A program made the translations under genes and the position numbers. Below the pieces are notes generated by a model, which saw only the letters and a program-made list of their open reading frames with translations, did not search any database and was not told where the DNA came from. From Liolophura sinensis (Eukaryota > Mollusca > Polyplacophora > Chitonida > Chitonidae): a DNA stretch of 64,000 nucleotides. How positions within the stretch are numbered: position 1 is the stretch's first letter; every line of letters starts with the position of its first letter. Below, in pieces: positions 39,476 through 51,811 of this stretch. The stretch is taken from contig NC_088295.1 of assembly GCF_032854445.1 (NCBI RefSeq), forward strand, positions 28,013,385 through 28,077,384, written 5' to 3'.

Positions 39476-39700
39476 TTATTTATTTGATTATTTGAATTGA
39501 TTTTTGTTTTATACCAAACTGAAGAATATGTAAATTGTTTGAGGGTGGTCAGACTTTGTGATGGAGTAAACTAGGCTGAGACGAGAGGAAACGTCAGCAC
39601 TTGATGTGCTTCTTGACCTAAAGCTACAGTTAAACCAGCTACAGCTGGATTTGAACATACAACCTCTTTAGTCATTTTCCAGAATGGTTTTCTTCTGAAA
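39476..39700 (-). repeat. Old SINE-A-like remnant, minus orientation
   Basis: Starts with a (TTTA)n-like tail, then TTTTATACCAAACTGAAGAA, which resembles the SINE-A 3' domain. It ends with GCTGGATTTGAACATACAACC, whose reverse complement carries a GTTCAAATCC B box. Heavily diverged. Confidence 0.5.
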
Positions 39701-40519
39701 GGAGTGTTTTAGTCACTTGCAGGAGTTACATGTTACAAAATCATAGATGTTAATGTCAGTTTAATGCTTGCACATAAGTGTTACTACACATATTGAGGAC
39801 TTATATTTCTAGGTATGCATGACTGAATTTTAGTGACCAGAATGAAACTCTGCTTATATATTCAGGTAAAATCCTTACACATAGTTTGCTTTGCAGTTTG
39901 GAACTAGCTTTCTTTGAAATCTGACAGACTATAGTGTATTGTAACATGCGATTTTTTAAACTTCCTCAGATTGGAAGTTATGTGTGTTCAGTTATAATTG
40001 ATAGATCCAGAGGAAGTCTTTTTATAGGAAGTAAAGTCAGATCAGTAATGAGGTTTTTACTGTTTAATAAATGGTTGATATTTATTAATGCATACTTGAT
40101 CAAAGAGCAGACATGGAAATAGACATAGCTATCTATAATAAATGATGTGAGGCTTTGCTAGTAATATCTGATATATGTTGACATTGCTTGAGTGTGGGCA
40201 TTTTACATGTGGGGCTAATTATGTGAGAAAAGCATGAAAAATGATATATCTCTGGAGACTGTGACGTAGTTAGATTGCTGTATGATCCTTTCAAAGACGG
40301 ATTGTAGACAAATAATGCAAGAGTGCTGTCGAGCAATATTGATGTGGAAATGTGTGGAAAAATCCATGAGCTAATAATACGGACTGTAGGTGTTGGTACG
40401 ATATTGGCGATAATGCAGTGTAGTCTTCTCCAGTTCAAAGATGGGTTATCACGGACAGTAATATTATCAGCTCTTCTCCAGATATATCTTACACCCTAAT
40501 AAGGCTCTGAAATTGATTT

Positions 40520-40930
40520 TCCTTGAAGACACCTGTTTGATGTCGCTAATGTGTATCTATTTTTTGGGAAAACTCGACCGTTAAACAAGGAATATGGGTG
40601 CAGCTGGAGTGGAAGAGAGAAGCTTTTGTCGCTGCTTGAGTAGCTTATTTCATTCTTCAATTGAGTGTTCAAGATGAAAACCTAACTGCGGCTTTCCCAT
40701 CAGTTTATAGCCGAGGGCCATGACGCCATTATAAGGCTGCTGTCGTCATTGCCAGCTCCTCGACTCTCTAATCACCGGCTTTCAGATATTGTTGACAGTA
40801 TGAGGCAGAGCTATTTATAGCTCATGCTGGCTATTTCTGGACTAAAAGTGAAACGACTCGGTCACATGGCTGCCATGTTTAGCCGCTACCAGCTAAATAT
40901 AACTTGTCTGGCTCATCACACTCAACCATG
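40520..40930. promoter_or_regulatory. Candidate intronic cis-regulatory cluster
   Basis: This patch is less AT-rich than its surroundings and dense in short palindromes. GAGCTAT-TT-ATAGCTC (40808-40823) contains a perfect MEF2 consensus CTATTTATAG (40811-40820). ACATGGC-T-GCCATGT (40864-40878) contains an E-box-like CACATG at its edge. Only motif content supports the call; no homology is available. Confidence 0.3.
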
Positions 40931-41883
40931 GCTGACAATAGGCAGTTTATTTATATCTGATATACAAAGTTGTGGGAAAATGTAAATGATGGATATATAA
41001 GGTTATTAGGTGTTGTCCTTGATGAATGGATGAATGTATGGTATCGGTAGGACCCACGGCATAGGGTGGATATAGTTAGTGTTTCATTCCAAAGGGAAAT
41101 TTTTGTGAAAGCTTAATGTGACACTACCTGATCTACTTGATGTTGAGGCCTTCTGGAAATAATAGATTCATATCTCATATGTGGAGTTCCTGGTGATGTT
41201 TCTGACCTATATTTATTGTAAAACCTTTGGCTGCCATATTTTCTCAAATTGCCTACCCTCCAGTTAGCCATATCTGCACATGTGTACTTATAAAATGCAG
41301 GGCAAGGTGGTCAGTAATAGTGAGAGAATAAAATGAGTCTTTAAAGTTGATAGTTTTTGCCTAGATATCTACTCTCAAAGAATGGAGTAAGTAGAAAACA
41401 TGCGTAAAAAATAGCCATTGTATCTATACCTGGCTAAATCATTATAAGTTTGGATTGCAGACTCCATCAGGAATTAATGGTGATCAGTACACAGAACTTA
41501 CCATTCTTGGAATGGGTGTTATTCACTGATTTGGTAAAATAGCAGTGTTTTTTTTTTTAATCACTAATTGTATATAGATTTGTTATTTTATGAGCATAGA
41601 TTTGTTTATGAGGCTGATGCTCCATTTCACAGACACCATGCAGCTATTATGCAAGTTTGTTTTAATAATAACAGAGCTGTGATTTTGTTTTTTGATAGGT
41701 ACTACCATGATATAGGATTTTTGTTAATATTAACTTTTTGGGCTAAAAATTAAAATCACGCTGCTCTATATTAGGTATCAAGTTTGTACTAAACATTCAG
41801 TGTTATTTGATGTAATTTCAAGGTTTATTCAGATCTTTGTTGTAAATAGCTAAGAAAATTGATGACTGCATCTTACATCTTAC

Positions 41884-42246
41884 CTGCCTAGATAGCACAG
41901 TTGGTAGAGCGTCTTCTTCAGAAGGCAGTAGAAACAGGGTCAATCCTGGGTCAGGTTACACCAAAGACCTTAAAAGAGGAAGTTGTAGCTTCCTCACTTG
42001 GCTTTCATCGCTAAGGGTATAGGGCAACGATTGGTTGACCAGTATCAGTATAATGGCGCGGACGGGGTAGCATTCTTGCCTTCGGTATAAAGTCGTCTCA
42101 GTGAAGTAGCACTTGATTCAGGCAGCACTAGATAAAAGAGCAGTGGAAATCCATCCTGCAACACTGAGGTACTTTACATGCACTCTGAGAACTGCTTCAT
42201 CATCATATTACAGGAAAATTGTTAAGTGGGACATTAAACTGTTCTT
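41884..42246 (+). repeat. SINE-B, older full-length copy
   Basis: The head ATAGCACAGTTGGTAGAGCG, hairpin GAGGAAGTT-GT-AGCTTCCTC, TATCAGTATAATGGC and a diverged 3' domain (TTGTTAAGTGGGACATTAAAC) are all present in order. The (ACTC)n tail is lost and an insertion of about 17 nt lies near GTAGCACTTGATTCAG. Confidence 0.88.
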
Positions 42247-44399
42247 AGGTATTCCTATGAGAACTGGTGCCATAAGTCAGTTGGAAATGGACCTTGCAAT
42301 TATCAACTTGGAACTCTTCTTTGTGGTTTATGTGTGATATGTACATGTAAATGTCGGACTTGACACTTAGTTTAGACAGGGTCTTCCTACAAGGAAGGTA
42401 GGTGCAGTATTAAATGTTCTCCTTTATTTAGTGAAGGAAGGACCTCGCTTCTCAAAAACACTTAATATAAAAATTTGAATACGTAGATTACCACATCAGA
42501 CTTTTTTTCTTTTCAAAACATTTCAAAGCTCAATATAGAGCTCTGCATGATGGGTAGAATTAAGTGTGTGAATTCTGTGTAGAATTTTGGAATTAATAAT
42601 AACAGACTGATGTGCAGCAAAGCATATATTAGGTTCTCTCAGTCATGTCTGCCATCACCGATTAGGCCTGAAACAAAAGCAAATTGTAGAGGTCAAAGGA
42701 AACCAGTGCCACATTTTGACAAATGAAAGTTAGTTTAAATTATTCACAAGGTTTTACGTTAATTGAGCCAGATAATTTGTCAGAAGAAATTATTAATAAA
42801 TGAGATGAAATGAGGGTAGATTATTCATTTGTTTTCCAGCTTTGACTTAATTTATGGCCTGGAGTCACTCTTGGTTCTACCGCGGAAATTTCCCCAAAAT
42901 ACTCAGCATAACATATTTTGACTGGAATTTTAGTGCTTGTACTTAAGTGTGCCACTACACACAAATATGGAATATACAAGTGTGTGTGCCTGCCAGTTTT
43001 GTGGATATGATAATTCATTTGAATGTGTGGATTTTACATTTTGTGATGCTGCAACATTTTCGTTGCACTTTATCCCTCAAATTGTCTTTCTACATTATCT
43101 ATAACTTCATTTGTCCTTGTAAGACATGGATGTATCTGCAGCACAGGTTGATTTCAAAAACAAGTAAACCAATAAATAAATATATCAAGACCCACCTGAA
43201 CAGTTGTTTTGTCTGGTGTGAAAGGGTGAAAAACACTGTATGTTTCAGCCAGCAATGAGACAAACACATTTGTCATTACATAGAACCAGGTGGTTTCCAC
43301 AGTTATCAATTATTTCCCAATTATGATTAATCTAAAGCCTTTGAATAAGTATTACAGAAACAATGAACTTTTTCAGGACACAAGTACTTTTAATGTGGAC
43401 CATTGTTCTGCATTACAATTTTTATTCAAGTTCTTTTGTGAATAACCAGTTTGTTTCGTGTACTGTACCTGCATGCAATTCTTTTAGCAAGCTGGTTTAT
43501 GTTTTGTGTTGTTTAGAATGATAGGTTGGGATGCTCCTGTGGGTGGTAGCGGTACTTGTTAATCGGAATTGATTCTGTATCCCTTTAAGGAGCCATGAAC
43601 CTTTAATAGGGAACATTACAGCCTGTTGGGGTTTTTTTTGTGTCTGAAGTTTTGTACAACAAGTATGTACTTTGTGGTCAACCATCTTGTTCATGTTCTG
43701 AACCTTCATGCAATTCTGTTAATGAAACATGTTTTGTGGTTAAGATTGGTAAGGTAGTAAAAGGGTATAGTCACTAGATTTTTGGTTTGAAAATCATTTC
43801 TTCTGTTATCTGAGGATAGGTTAAACGCCATCTTGTAGTACATGTGAACGCAGAGCCAGACTGCAGACACCAGACATAACCCATCACCCACTGTGCTGAT
43901 CACCACTCCTATCCCATAGAGAAAGTTTGCCAACTTGAAAGCTTTTGGCTGGCATTGTCCCTTGAGTGCAGGATGGACACTCACAGCAACAGGAGTATAC
44001 CTAGGAGTTTGATTTTATGTATAGAATAGTTACTATGATAACTATTAAAAGAGATAACCCTGACAGTGTTGAACAGCATTTTGTGGTTAATTAAGATTAC
44101 TGCTTTCCCATTCAAGCTGTAATTAATCTGCTTACAAAGTTGGCTTTTTTTATGTACCGGTAATGTCTTTAACCACAAGTGGTGACAAGATGGACGTTTA
44201 CAGCTTATATGTGAATCTCACCCAAATTTTGACAGTGCTCCAGTGGATAGGGCCTTCACTTCCTACATTTCCCGAGCCAAAGTTGTTTGCCCCTCATGGG
44301 TTAGCCATGGAGTACAAAGAACTTAAAATATGGAATGCTGAGAGATTATGTATGTAATAATTGCTGATGAAATGGTTATATTCCTCCATATCTTTGAGA

Positions 44400-44690
44400 C
44401 CGCTTTGGTGGCCTAATCGGCAGACCCAAGCTCAAATCCTTTTTGGATATCACTAAAGACTTCAAAAATAGTACTTGTAGCTGCCTTACTTGGCACTTAG
44501 CATTGAGACGTTAAGAGATGTTGTGACTGGGTGGGTGTCTGTTGTCTTCGGCATGATAATTCAGTTGGGGCATGGTCTTACCCTGCAACAAGAAGACGCA
44601 GTGTATGTACACACACCTAATGACTCCTCGTCATCGTATGACTCAAAAATGGTTAAGTATGATGTAAAACCCCGAGCATACATACCTACC
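44400..44690 (+). repeat. SINE-B-like element with a different tRNA-type head
   Basis: The body and 3' end (CCTGCAACAAGAAG, TCGTCATCGTATGACTCAAAAA, GTATGATGTAAAACCCCGAGC) match SINE-B. The head is instead TTTGGTGGCCTAATCGGCAG with B box AGCTCAAATCC, the Leu/Ser type seen in SINE-A. The tail is (CATA)n-like. This suggests head exchange between families or a separate subfamily. Confidence 0.7.
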
Positions 44691-45184
44691 ATATCTTTGA
44701 AACGTTTACCATGACATCTGAAGAAATTCTGCTGTGCAATATATATGTGTGAGGGTAAGCTTTGTTTTGATAAATCATCTAAATCATTCATCTCATTTAT
44801 TTAGGCTGTGTTATTGTTATTGATCCAGTCCATGCAAACTTAAGGATTTACATAAACCCTTCTTTGAAAGTTGCAGTGGTAGGCCTATGCAAGAGTTCTG
44901 TAAAATTTTAACACCTAAAAGAACATAAAGTGACTCAGCCACTCTGTGGGAATTGTCGGGGTTTACAACCTTATTTGGCTGTAGAAATGTCAGGCTTAAC
45001 AGTAAAACCTCTGTAAGAAATATAAAGTGATCAATAGGATAATCCACCAGTGTGGCCTGGAACTGTCTTCGGACTAGTTTAGCAGCTCTGTGCTGGGAGA
45101 GAACATGTGTGTATTGGTTTTGGGATGGCCCCTGATGGCTGGAGTAGACCCCTCCATTCCTGCTACATGAGCCAAGTCCTTATG

Positions 45185-45422
45185 TGGCCAAGTGGATCAA
45201 GTACCACCATCAGAACTCTCAGCACTTTTGGACAAGTTCCAGCTTTGGTCCTTGAAGGTTGTTCTGTCAAGCACTGTACAGCAAGTAGTACATGCATACA
45301 TAACCATTTTCTGTACCAAAGTACTGATAAATTTATAGTTCTTTTGTTTCACTAAAGCCTTACGTGCTGTACGTGGAGTGCAGCATGTATTTGACACAAA
45401 AATGAGTAAATAAATAAATAAT
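45185..45422 (+). repeat. Candidate tRNA-derived SINE remnant
   Basis: Starts with TGGCCAAGTGGATCAAGTACC, an A-box-like Leu/Ser tRNA segment, and ends 235 nt later in GAGTAAATAAATAAATAA, an (AAAT)n-type tail. The middle is not clearly similar to the other copies, so the call rests on the two ends. Confidence 0.35.
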
Positions 45423-46677
45423 GCTGTAAAATTATACAATTTTTCTCACCTTTATAAGAATCCCTTTATAATATTTAATACCTAAATAAGTTATAACGAT
45501 ATATGTAAAATTTGCATTCTTTTAAACATGAAGAAAGTCAATAACTTTACAAATTTTAGCTACAAAATGAAAAATCAGAAGTTATGATACTGGTTGAAAT
45601 AATCTTTTGAATATGATGACTGAAAAACAGAGAACGGAATTCATATAGTCTAAGAATTAAAATTTTCCTCCATTTTCTTTCTGTGTTTTTACAAGTTGGA
45701 CCATATTTCCTTGACACATTGTTTTGACCCATTTGTCAGCTTAAGATTGCATGTATGTCCCAAACTTACCATTCGATTCCAAAACATATAGTCTTAAAGT
45801 TTGTTTTGTTGAAAGTGTTTTGGCTGTGTTACGTATGTTCAATTTTTTCCTAAATGAAAGTTTAATTTGTAGTGTTTAAACCGCAACTCAATCCAGATGT
45901 ATTGTTGATAAATGTATGATGAAATATGTTCTTTAGAAGAGTAACAGTTTGCCAGCCTCAGCGACTTTTTTTTATCCTAACCACAAATACTAACACATGG
46001 AGAACACACCATGTGTATGTGGCTTGTGGTTTTCCGTGTTTACAATATTGCCATGGAGTACCACATGCTTGTGTTTAGCTACACTGAACACATTTTTCTT
46101 TCCCATGTTACCACTTCTGCTTCTCTCGTACTGCTCCATTTGACCCACGAATAACTGTGTAGGGTCACATTTGGTGATTCACCTGTCGTTAAATATACAT
46201 GAGCAGCGTGAAGAATTAAGTTAGCTTCCATAGTTGTCTTGGAAGATTTTTATGCTTAGAGGTTTATAGTGCACAGAATTGGGAAGTCGGTTAAATGAGC
46301 ATGCATGTCTGTATAGACCAAACCAGAGAAAATTACATGGTATTGGGACTGCAATAAAGCAAATATCAAACCCTGAACCTCAAATATAGTAAATATATTT
46401 GATGTTAATTTTTGTTCCACAAGTAGTAGTCTAACTGAGATTGTAGAATACCAGAATTGAGCTAGTGCTGCTAGATATTGGGGCTTTAAGTACTAGTGAG
46501 AACCTTTGGCCAGCACGGTTACCTTTGGCCAGCATGGTTGATAGATACTTCTTTAGCACTCTAATTTCTCTATGTTTTTGTTTTTTTTCTTCAGATTTTC
46601 TTTTTCTCTTGCAGAGGGTAAACTGGTTAGCCATTTGAATTACCAAATAGAAGGAGTTGTTTTGACTCTTTTAAGCT

Positions 46678-46712
46678 TTTTGTTTTGTTTTGTTTTGTTT
46701 TGTTTTGTTTTG
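46678..46712. repeat. (TTTTG)n microsatellite
   Basis: Six to seven uninterrupted TTTTG pentamers. Confidence 0.95.
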
Positions 46713-46837
46713 GTCATGGATTTGTGTCAATATCCAGTAACACATTGACCAATGGATGTTTACTGCTTTGTGTGCTTGGGGGTTAAAATGTTTGTATTAT
46801 ATGAACGTGTGGAAGCTTAATACTCAGGGGAGTTGAC

Positions 46838-46873
46838 TTCCTTGGAAGTTTCCCCGTGTAAACTTCCAAGGAA
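46838..46873. repeat. Perfect 14 bp-arm hairpin
   Basis: Arms TTCCTTGGAAGTTT (46838-46851) and AAACTTCCAAGGAA (46860-46873) are exact reverse complements around an 8 nt loop. The second arm forms the left target-site duplication of the SINE-B copy that follows. Confidence 0.9.
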
Positions 46874-46877
46874 ATTT

Positions 46878-47187
46878 CTGCTTCGGGACCGGTAGATCCA
46901 GGATCAATCCTTGATCGAATCACATCTAAGACTTTAAAAGAGCTTGGCGTTCAGCATGAAGGGGATAGTGCAATGACTGGTTGACCCGTATCAGTATAAT
47001 GGCTCGGGCGGGGCGGCTTACTTGCCTGCGGTAAGTCGTCTCAGTGAAGCAGCACTCAATCAAAGAGCGGTGGAAATCCGTCCTGCAACAAGGAGGCACA
47101 TTACACGTACATGCACACCCTAATGATTCCTTCGTCGTCATATGACTGAAAAATTGTTGAGTACGACGTTAAACCCCAAGCACTCAC
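46878..47187 (+). repeat. SINE-B, 5'-truncated, young
   Basis: Begins inside the tRNA-like head at CTGCTTCGGGACCGG and runs to the (ACTC)n tail. A perfect 13 bp target-site duplication TCCAAGGAAATTT flanks it (46865-46877 and 47188-47200). It differs little from the 14.0 kb copy, apart from loss of 18 nt covering the GAGGAAGTT hairpin. Confidence 0.93.
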
Positions 47188-47859
47188 TCCAAGGAAATTT
47201 AAGTACCTAGGTTATTTGCGTTATAAACTTCAATATTCATTACACCTGTGCTTATGCAGACCAGGTGTGTTATGGAATGAGCCTGTGTGCGGTTATATAG
47301 ATGAGAGTTTGGTCTTGTGGCTTCTGGCCATCCTGTCTGCAGAGAGGATCACTGTGTGATGAAGCATCAGGAGGTGAGATGAGACCTTGCGGGCAATAGG
47401 TCAGCACACACTGTCCTCCAGGCATTATTGAAAATCAGTAATTGGGCTTTTAATGAGGTACATAGTCTGCGTGCTATGGGAGAGGTTTTTAATAAAAACT
47501 AAATTTGTGCTGTGGGATCAGAGCCGCTTGGTTTGAACTGCTCGGCTAGGATAACAAGTAGTGGATTATGCAGATTAAATAATGACCAATATTTAGAGAA
47601 AAGGACCATCTAGTGATGATTGCTATGTGTTTATGTTAGCCTTTAAATGCTCGACTACTTTAATGTAGCATAGTACACCAAATACTCTTTTGTATCATTA
47701 CCAGATATAGTTATGAAATGTTTTTTTCAGTGATTATATCAAATACTGTTTTATTGTAAATGTGCGTTTACCAAAAAAATGTGTAAGTAACAAAATATTC
47801 CGCAGAATGATTCCGAGTCGCACTGTTTAGCATGGTTATCAAAATACTGTCTACAGTGA

Positions 47860-47886
47860 TCACCAAAGTAATGTTTACTTTGGTGA
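47860..47886. repeat. Perfect 12 bp-stem hairpin
   Basis: TCACCAAAGTAA and TTACTTTGGTGA are exact reverse complements separated by the triplet TGT. It is not associated with a recognised repeat. Confidence 0.85.
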
Positions 47887-48529
47887 AGCATCGCTCAGAT
47901 TGCAGGACTCCATGGTTGAACGTGGGTTTAATATTGTAGTAGTAGAGGAGCTAAATGCCAGTTAGAGAGCTTCTTGTCGTTTTGACAAATTAGCGTATGA
48001 TATCAGAAGATTGCTTTATGCTAAGCAGGAGTAGGTAATTTGCTAAAAAAAAAAAAAAGGCATTATTTTAGCATTTGATAAGAGTACCAAAGTTAATTGC
48101 TTGTAGTTGTTTTTATTGCTGAGGGACAAACTTGATTATGATAGTAGAGAAATCAATGTTGTATCATGCATAAACCAAAGTTTGTTGATAGCTACACTAA
48201 AACGTAATTGTGTTAGCACAGCCTCCTGAATATTGCATCATTTATTGTGGTTCAAGATAAGTAAATTTAGCATGTACTGTACATCGTATTGTCCGTCTGT
48301 AGACAAGATGATTCATTCCAAGTCCAAGCCTGATTGTATAAAAATAACTGTCTGCAAAGTCTAGGGGATGACCCTGCAGGCTGTCAAGGATGTCTGGAAG
48401 AATCATTGATAGAATGAGTGATGTTTTACGGAAATATATACATGTATATATATATATGGGAATTCATGATTTTAGATATTAAAAGCAGTTTCATATTAGG
48501 CAGTACGTTGTATAATAGGATTGTGTTTT

Positions 48530-48852
48530 ACTTGAGTGGATAGAGGGTAAGGCTCATTGAACAGTGGATACTGGATCTAATCCTGAATCTAGGCATACAA
48601 CATCAGCAATCTTGGCACTACTTCACTTGGTGAGCAGCAGAATTGGAAAAATAGGCCAAGTACTGGTTGGTTTAATATCATTGTAATGCACCTGCCTGGG
48701 TGCAGTGTCGTGTCTGATGTCCTCAGCATGGCCTCCCAGTGAGGCAGCATGTACTCCATACATGTGTCCACATCGGATCTGTCCTGCTACAAGGAGACAC
48801 TGTCTTGATATGACTGAAATAATGTTGCAAGCAAAGTTAAACCCAAATCATG
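48530..48852 (+). repeat. SINE-D, best copy in the window
   Basis: A tRNA-like head (GAGTGGATAGAGGGTAAGGC, B-box-like GGATCTAATCC) is followed by GTCGTGTCTGATGTCCTCAG, CAGTGAGGCAGCATGTACTC, CCTGCTACAAGGAGACAC and TGATATGACTGAAATAATG, then AAAGTTAAACCCAAATCA. The last blocks resemble the 3' part of SINE-B, so D is probably a diverged relative. Confidence 0.6.
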
Positions 48853-51160
48853 CTAGCGAACAAATCTGTTTGAAGGCACATGCATGTTACTAATCAGTGT
48901 TGAGAACAGTAAATGAGAATATCATTATCTGTACAGTATCCATTAAATAAGACATTAAATACCAATTAAGTAAATGAGGTACCAAGTTTGTTAGAGGTAG
49001 ATGCGTGTGACAAATGTGAAAAGTGTCAAACTCATTGTAAAGTGTTTTAACCAGCTTTTGTGTCCAGTGTGGAAAAAATGGTTAATGTGATAGCCATCTT
49101 ATGTTGTTTTTTTTTATATCTGAAAATTAAGATCAGTTTTGTTCCTGAAACTGCATGCCCAGGAGTCGCCCATCTTAGCATAGGTATTTCTTGGCTGTTT
49201 GTGAAATTATGTAGATAATGTGTGGATGTGAAATTACATTGTGCTGGGCCCTATGTACATCCCATTCATGAAGGTTTTTTCCCACATGAAGGTTTTTGTC
49301 TATAGAATTGTTTAAGCTCACACTCTAGATGACAAATATCATTTTTCAGCTTGTCAGTAGAAGATTGCTTGGAGATGCTGCTGAAAATTCTGGTGAAAGC
49401 TGTCTAGCTTTACATATGAGCTTGTTATTGATTGGTTGTAATCTGCATTGTGATCTACTGCCTTCTCAGCTGCATGTAAACTGGACTCTGGAAGGGTTAA
49501 TGTAATGATATTTATCAGTTTTAATTCCCTTAAGGTTGATGAGTTAATCGCTGCTGATTAAACGCTGCATTCATAATTTACCTGTCAGTAAATTTCAATG
49601 AAACATCTGTCAGCTTTATCCTCCGTTGTCCTGAAATAGACACAGATGTGCTGGAAATAACCACCGTTTCCACCTACAGGTAAAGGTTGTCAATGATTCA
49701 TGATGTCCAAGCTGTCAACATCTTCGACAGGAAATTAAAGGGTGTCGTGTTTGATAAATGTAAATAAAATGGTATACGCCATGGATGAGGCTATATCATG
49801 ACTGTAACAGTGTAGTGGTGTTAACCTTGAACTCGTTAATGTCAGAGGGAAATGTCAATGTTGTATTTTGTCTTTATTGCCTCGTCTAAATAATGCTGTT
49901 ACTTTAACTAAAGATGTAAATTCAGATTTTGTTTGTTATTGAACAGAGCCTGTATTAATGGAGGTTATCTGTCATATCTAAATGTCTATAATTGTACATG
50001 TTTGTACATCTGTGTGTGTATGTGCATGCAGGATGACAGACCATTTTACCAGAAAGTTTCCTTCAATTTCTCTGCTAAACTTTGAGAGAGTTTAAAATAC
50101 GATTGTGTTTCCAGTGTACAGGTGTGTAAATTTCAAATTAATGTTCAAAGGTTTGCATCATTTGCATTTCTGTAAATTAGTCTCAAGTATCTGTACAGTA
50201 ACACAGAAATAGGAGTTTCACCTCAAATTACCCCAAGTAAGACCATGAGCTGAAATCAACCATTCAAAGCGACCATTTTCTTGACCTTAGACATTGCTTG
50301 AGTGCATCTTACATGTACATCAGTTAATTGTCCTTCTTTCAAGGGTGAATGAGAATATCGTAAGCTATATTTACTTGGACAGAATTAAGAAATTGGAAAA
50401 CCACCCAGTTTAATGTGAAGATGTCAGTGTCACATATATTTTAGACTTTTTCCTGTTACAATTAAATTAGAAAATGGAAAACCATACAGTTTGTTTGAAA
50501 TTGATAGACGCTAGTTAGTGTCAAGTATATTTCAGACTTTTGGGATGGAACTGCAGACTTTTTCCCTTGGTAGCCAATCTATGACAGCACATTGCCTTAT
50601 TGGATAGATCTGGTGCCTTTCATGAGTGCATCTACGGCACATGCTTTGTATATATGCATGTATACATGTGGTGATTTTTGTCAGTGTTATTAATGAGGCC
50701 TTTTTGTGACTCTTGGTATGTTAATATGGAGTGTAATTGTGTGCAGTGATTGATGTTGTAACAGATTCCACAGAGACTTTCCATGTTCCCTTTGACACAC
50801 AGAACGATCCATCATTCACAATTTGTTTAGTGTGATTTGACGTCAGTGAGGGGATATCACATCAGTCAAGCCACTTGAACAGCGGCCTTAAAACTTTTGT
50901 CTGCAAACAGATGCATTGATGTTCACTTCACAGTTCACACCGGCTTCCTTGTTGGTTAGTTGATAAAGAAGCTTAACATTGATTTCCATGTCAGCCTTAT
51001 GGTATTGCTCTTTTGAGCTGGGTTAGGAGATCAGATCCATCACTATTTGTCACCAGCCTTGAAGGAAGCTTGCCTGATATTTTGGCTTGCAGTTTTGATA
51101 TTCTGATGCCATACATTTTTTTTTATACAATCCACATCAAATTTAAGTGAAAGTATTTTT

Positions 51161-51648
51161 ATTATTAGAGATTACACTTTCTGAATATAGCACTGATTCT
51201 AGTGCTGAAAAGTTCCTGAGACCACTGCGGGCTTCGAACCAGCGACCTCAAAGTCAGACACCAAATCGCCGGTAATACATGTGAACTGTCTAGATCACTC
51301 GATCAACAGGTAGTTAACTGGTAGGCTTTACAGTGAGTATACGTTACCCCCCTGATGATCAGAAATGGCACAGTTCAGTTGGGTGAATGTATCAGACTGG
51401 TGTAGATGTCATTTAGAAAGTGGATTGTCAAGTAACGGTATTGTTGTTATTAGAGACTACACTTTCTGAATAGTGGTCTGTTGGTGCAGTGATCTAGTAT
51501 TGCTGCCAATCTTGATTGGTTCAAAACCCGCTATGGTCTCAGTCAATTTCCAGCACAAGAGTCTGTGCTATATTTAGAAAGTGTAATCCCAATAATGATA
51601 ATACTGTGTCTTAAAAATCGACTTCCTAAATGACATCTATACAAGTCT
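51161..51648. repeat. Nested inverted repeats with two opposed tRNA-like elements
   Basis: A minus-oriented unit (51161-51312) carries GGCTTCGAACCAGCGACC, a reverse B box. A plus-oriented unit (51472-51602) carries GGTTCAAAACCCGC and the same downstream body (TGGTCTCAG, CAGCAC, GTGCTATATT, AGAAAGTGTAATC). TACACTTTCTGAATA also recurs directly at 51171 and near 51458. Outer arms at 51394-51430 and 51612-51648 (GATGTCATTTAGAAAGT and its complement) enclose the plus unit, giving a foldback structure. Confidence 0.65.
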
Positions 51649-51685
51649 CACATCAAGTTTGCATGGTGGGACTATATACTGCGAC

Positions 51686-51811
51686 GACCATGTCTACCTG
51701 GATGACCATACCTACCTGGATGACCATGTCTACCTGGATGACCTTACCTACCTAGATGACCATGTCTACCTAGATAACCATACCTACCTGGATGACCAGT
51801 TATTCCTGGAT
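51686..51811. repeat. 7 x 18 bp minisatellite
   Basis: Seven units close to GACCATGTCTACCTGGAT begin every 18 bp from 51686, with alternating GTC/ACC variants that suggest a 36 bp higher-order unit. The period is a multiple of three, so one frame reads as a short repeating peptide, but no start or splice context supports coding. Confidence 0.95.

Noticed and set aside
46502-46540. Direct repeat CCTTTGGCCAGCA(C/T)GGTT
   Set aside because: Two short copies only; no associated element.
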